This document shows, one piece after another, positions 6,049-6,559 of a stretch of DNA of 6,559 nt; position 1 is the stretch's first letter; every line of letters begins with the position of its first letter. Origin of the DNA: Rikenellaceae bacterium (GTDB taxonomy: Bacteria; Bacteroidota; Bacteroidia; Bacteroidales; Rikenellaceae); the NCBI GenBank assembly GCA_020859745.1, contig JAJBVQ010000165.1, positions 1-6,559 of the forward strand. Direction: 5' to 3'. The notes under the pieces are model-generated. The model saw only the letters and a program-made list of their open reading frames with translations. It was not told the DNA's origin and did not search any database. The translations under genes and the position numbers were made by a program.

Positions 6049-6559
6049 ATGAAAACACTGATCACTTTTATGGCGGCCGTACTGACGGTTCTTACGGCTA
6101 CCGCTCAGGATTATTACAAAAATGGAGCACTCTTCAAAGTTAATGACGATCTTACACTGAAATATATAGTATTTCAAGGCGCGACCTCTAGGATCAATAT
6201 TTTCAGCACCGAAGCTTTTAGCTATCAATTCGATGTTCGCATTGACCGTCCGTCGGTAACATTGAAAGATTATTCGATACTAAAACGAGCCTTGGAGGAG
6301 ACGTTCTCTCCGGAAGAGTTGCAAAAATATAAAAATGTGGAAATGGGGATACATATTATATGTAATGGACAGCTAAAGCCTGTCGATGCTATGTTCTCTA
6401 TCAGAAATGAGGCGCCGGATTATACAATCCCTCCAATAAAGTTTGCAACTCTAAGGCAAAAACTAATCGATTATGCTGAGTTTGCAACCACATTAAAACT
6501 GGATTCTGATCTGTATTATACATGGAATGAAAACATAGTTGTTCCACTAAGCTATTACC
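6049..6559 (+). CDS. Small secreted protein, second tandem paralog, 3' end outside the window
   Basis: An open frame from ATG 6049 runs 170 codons to the right edge without a stop. It is a paralog of the preceding gene: over the first 38 residues 30 are identical, including the whole signal peptide pattern (MKTLITFMAAVLTVLTATAQ) and DYYKNGAL. The C-terminal half also aligns: ILKRALEETF (77-86), EELQKYK (89-95), KPVDAMFS (110-117), IPPIKFATLRQK (127-138) and a final SYY matching WYY of the first copy, which ends 11 residues later; about that much is missing here. The segment at about 39-75 does not align well and is about 6 residues longer. This is the most AT-rich gene of the window (20 of 60 bases G or C in 6301-6360). 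The function is unknown; the same DUF5043-like guess applies. The ATG is fixed by the signal peptide and by alignment with the first copy. Confidence 0.75.
   Translation, partial: MKTLITFMAAVLTVLTATAQDYYKNGALFKVNDDLTLKYIVFQGATSRINIFSTEAFSYQFDVRIDRPSVTLKDYSILKRALEETFSPEELQKYKNVEMGIHIICNGQLKPVDAMFSIRNEAPDYTIPPIKFATLRQKLIDYAEFATTLKLDSDLYYTWNENIVVPLSYY

Noticed and set aside
1..6559. CRISPR arrays, tRNA or rRNA genes, insertion sequences
   Set aside because: No regularly spaced repeats, cloverleaf-like sequence, rRNA-like stretch, transposase or paired terminal inverted repeats were seen on reading both strands.

Overview
The window reads as chromosomal DNA of a Bacteroidota bacterium. Pointers are signal peptides ending A-x-A-Q, a promoter of the -33 TTTG / -7 TAnnTTTG type, no clear Shine-Dalgarno sequences, and the family signatures of the housekeeping genes. 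The high GC of the left two thirds would suit an Alistipes-like (Rikenellaceae) genome rather than Bacteroides; that genus-level guess is an inference.

Left part (1-3625, minus strand): three genes read leftward, in transcription order rsgA (30S-maturation GTPase), trmH (tRNA ribose methyltransferase, overlapping rsgA by 32 nt), and, 38 nt further on, the first 608 codons of a large exported glycoside-hydrolase-like protein that runs off the left edge. The first two are housekeeping genes of ribosome and tRNA maturation; the third is a carbohydrate-degradation type enzyme that seems to ride behind them.

Middle (3626-3841): a 216-nt divergent intergenic region with a good Bacteroidota-type promoter pointing right and a weaker candidate pointing left.

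Right part (3842-6559, plus strand): an accessory module. It opens with a 521-residue lipoprotein that has a GC-rich N-terminal half, a Cys cluster, a Gly/Asn-rich linker, and a clearly more AT-rich C-terminal domain carrying a zincin-like helix in which the first His of HExxH is Glu (EETFH). Twenty nucleotides later comes a small secreted protein of 176 residues, then a hairpin, then a second tandem paralog cut off by the right edge a few residues before its expected end. The two paralogs are near-identical at the signal peptide and similar over the C-terminal half, but differ strongly in a central segment of about 30 residues. GC falls along this module: 43/60 in 4081-4140, 22/60 in 5221-5280, 20/60 in 6301-6360. 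The arrangement (anchored N-terminal part, flexible linker, compositionally foreign C-terminal domain, then duplicated small exported partners) recalls swappable effector/partner cassettes. The sequence alone does not show what it does.
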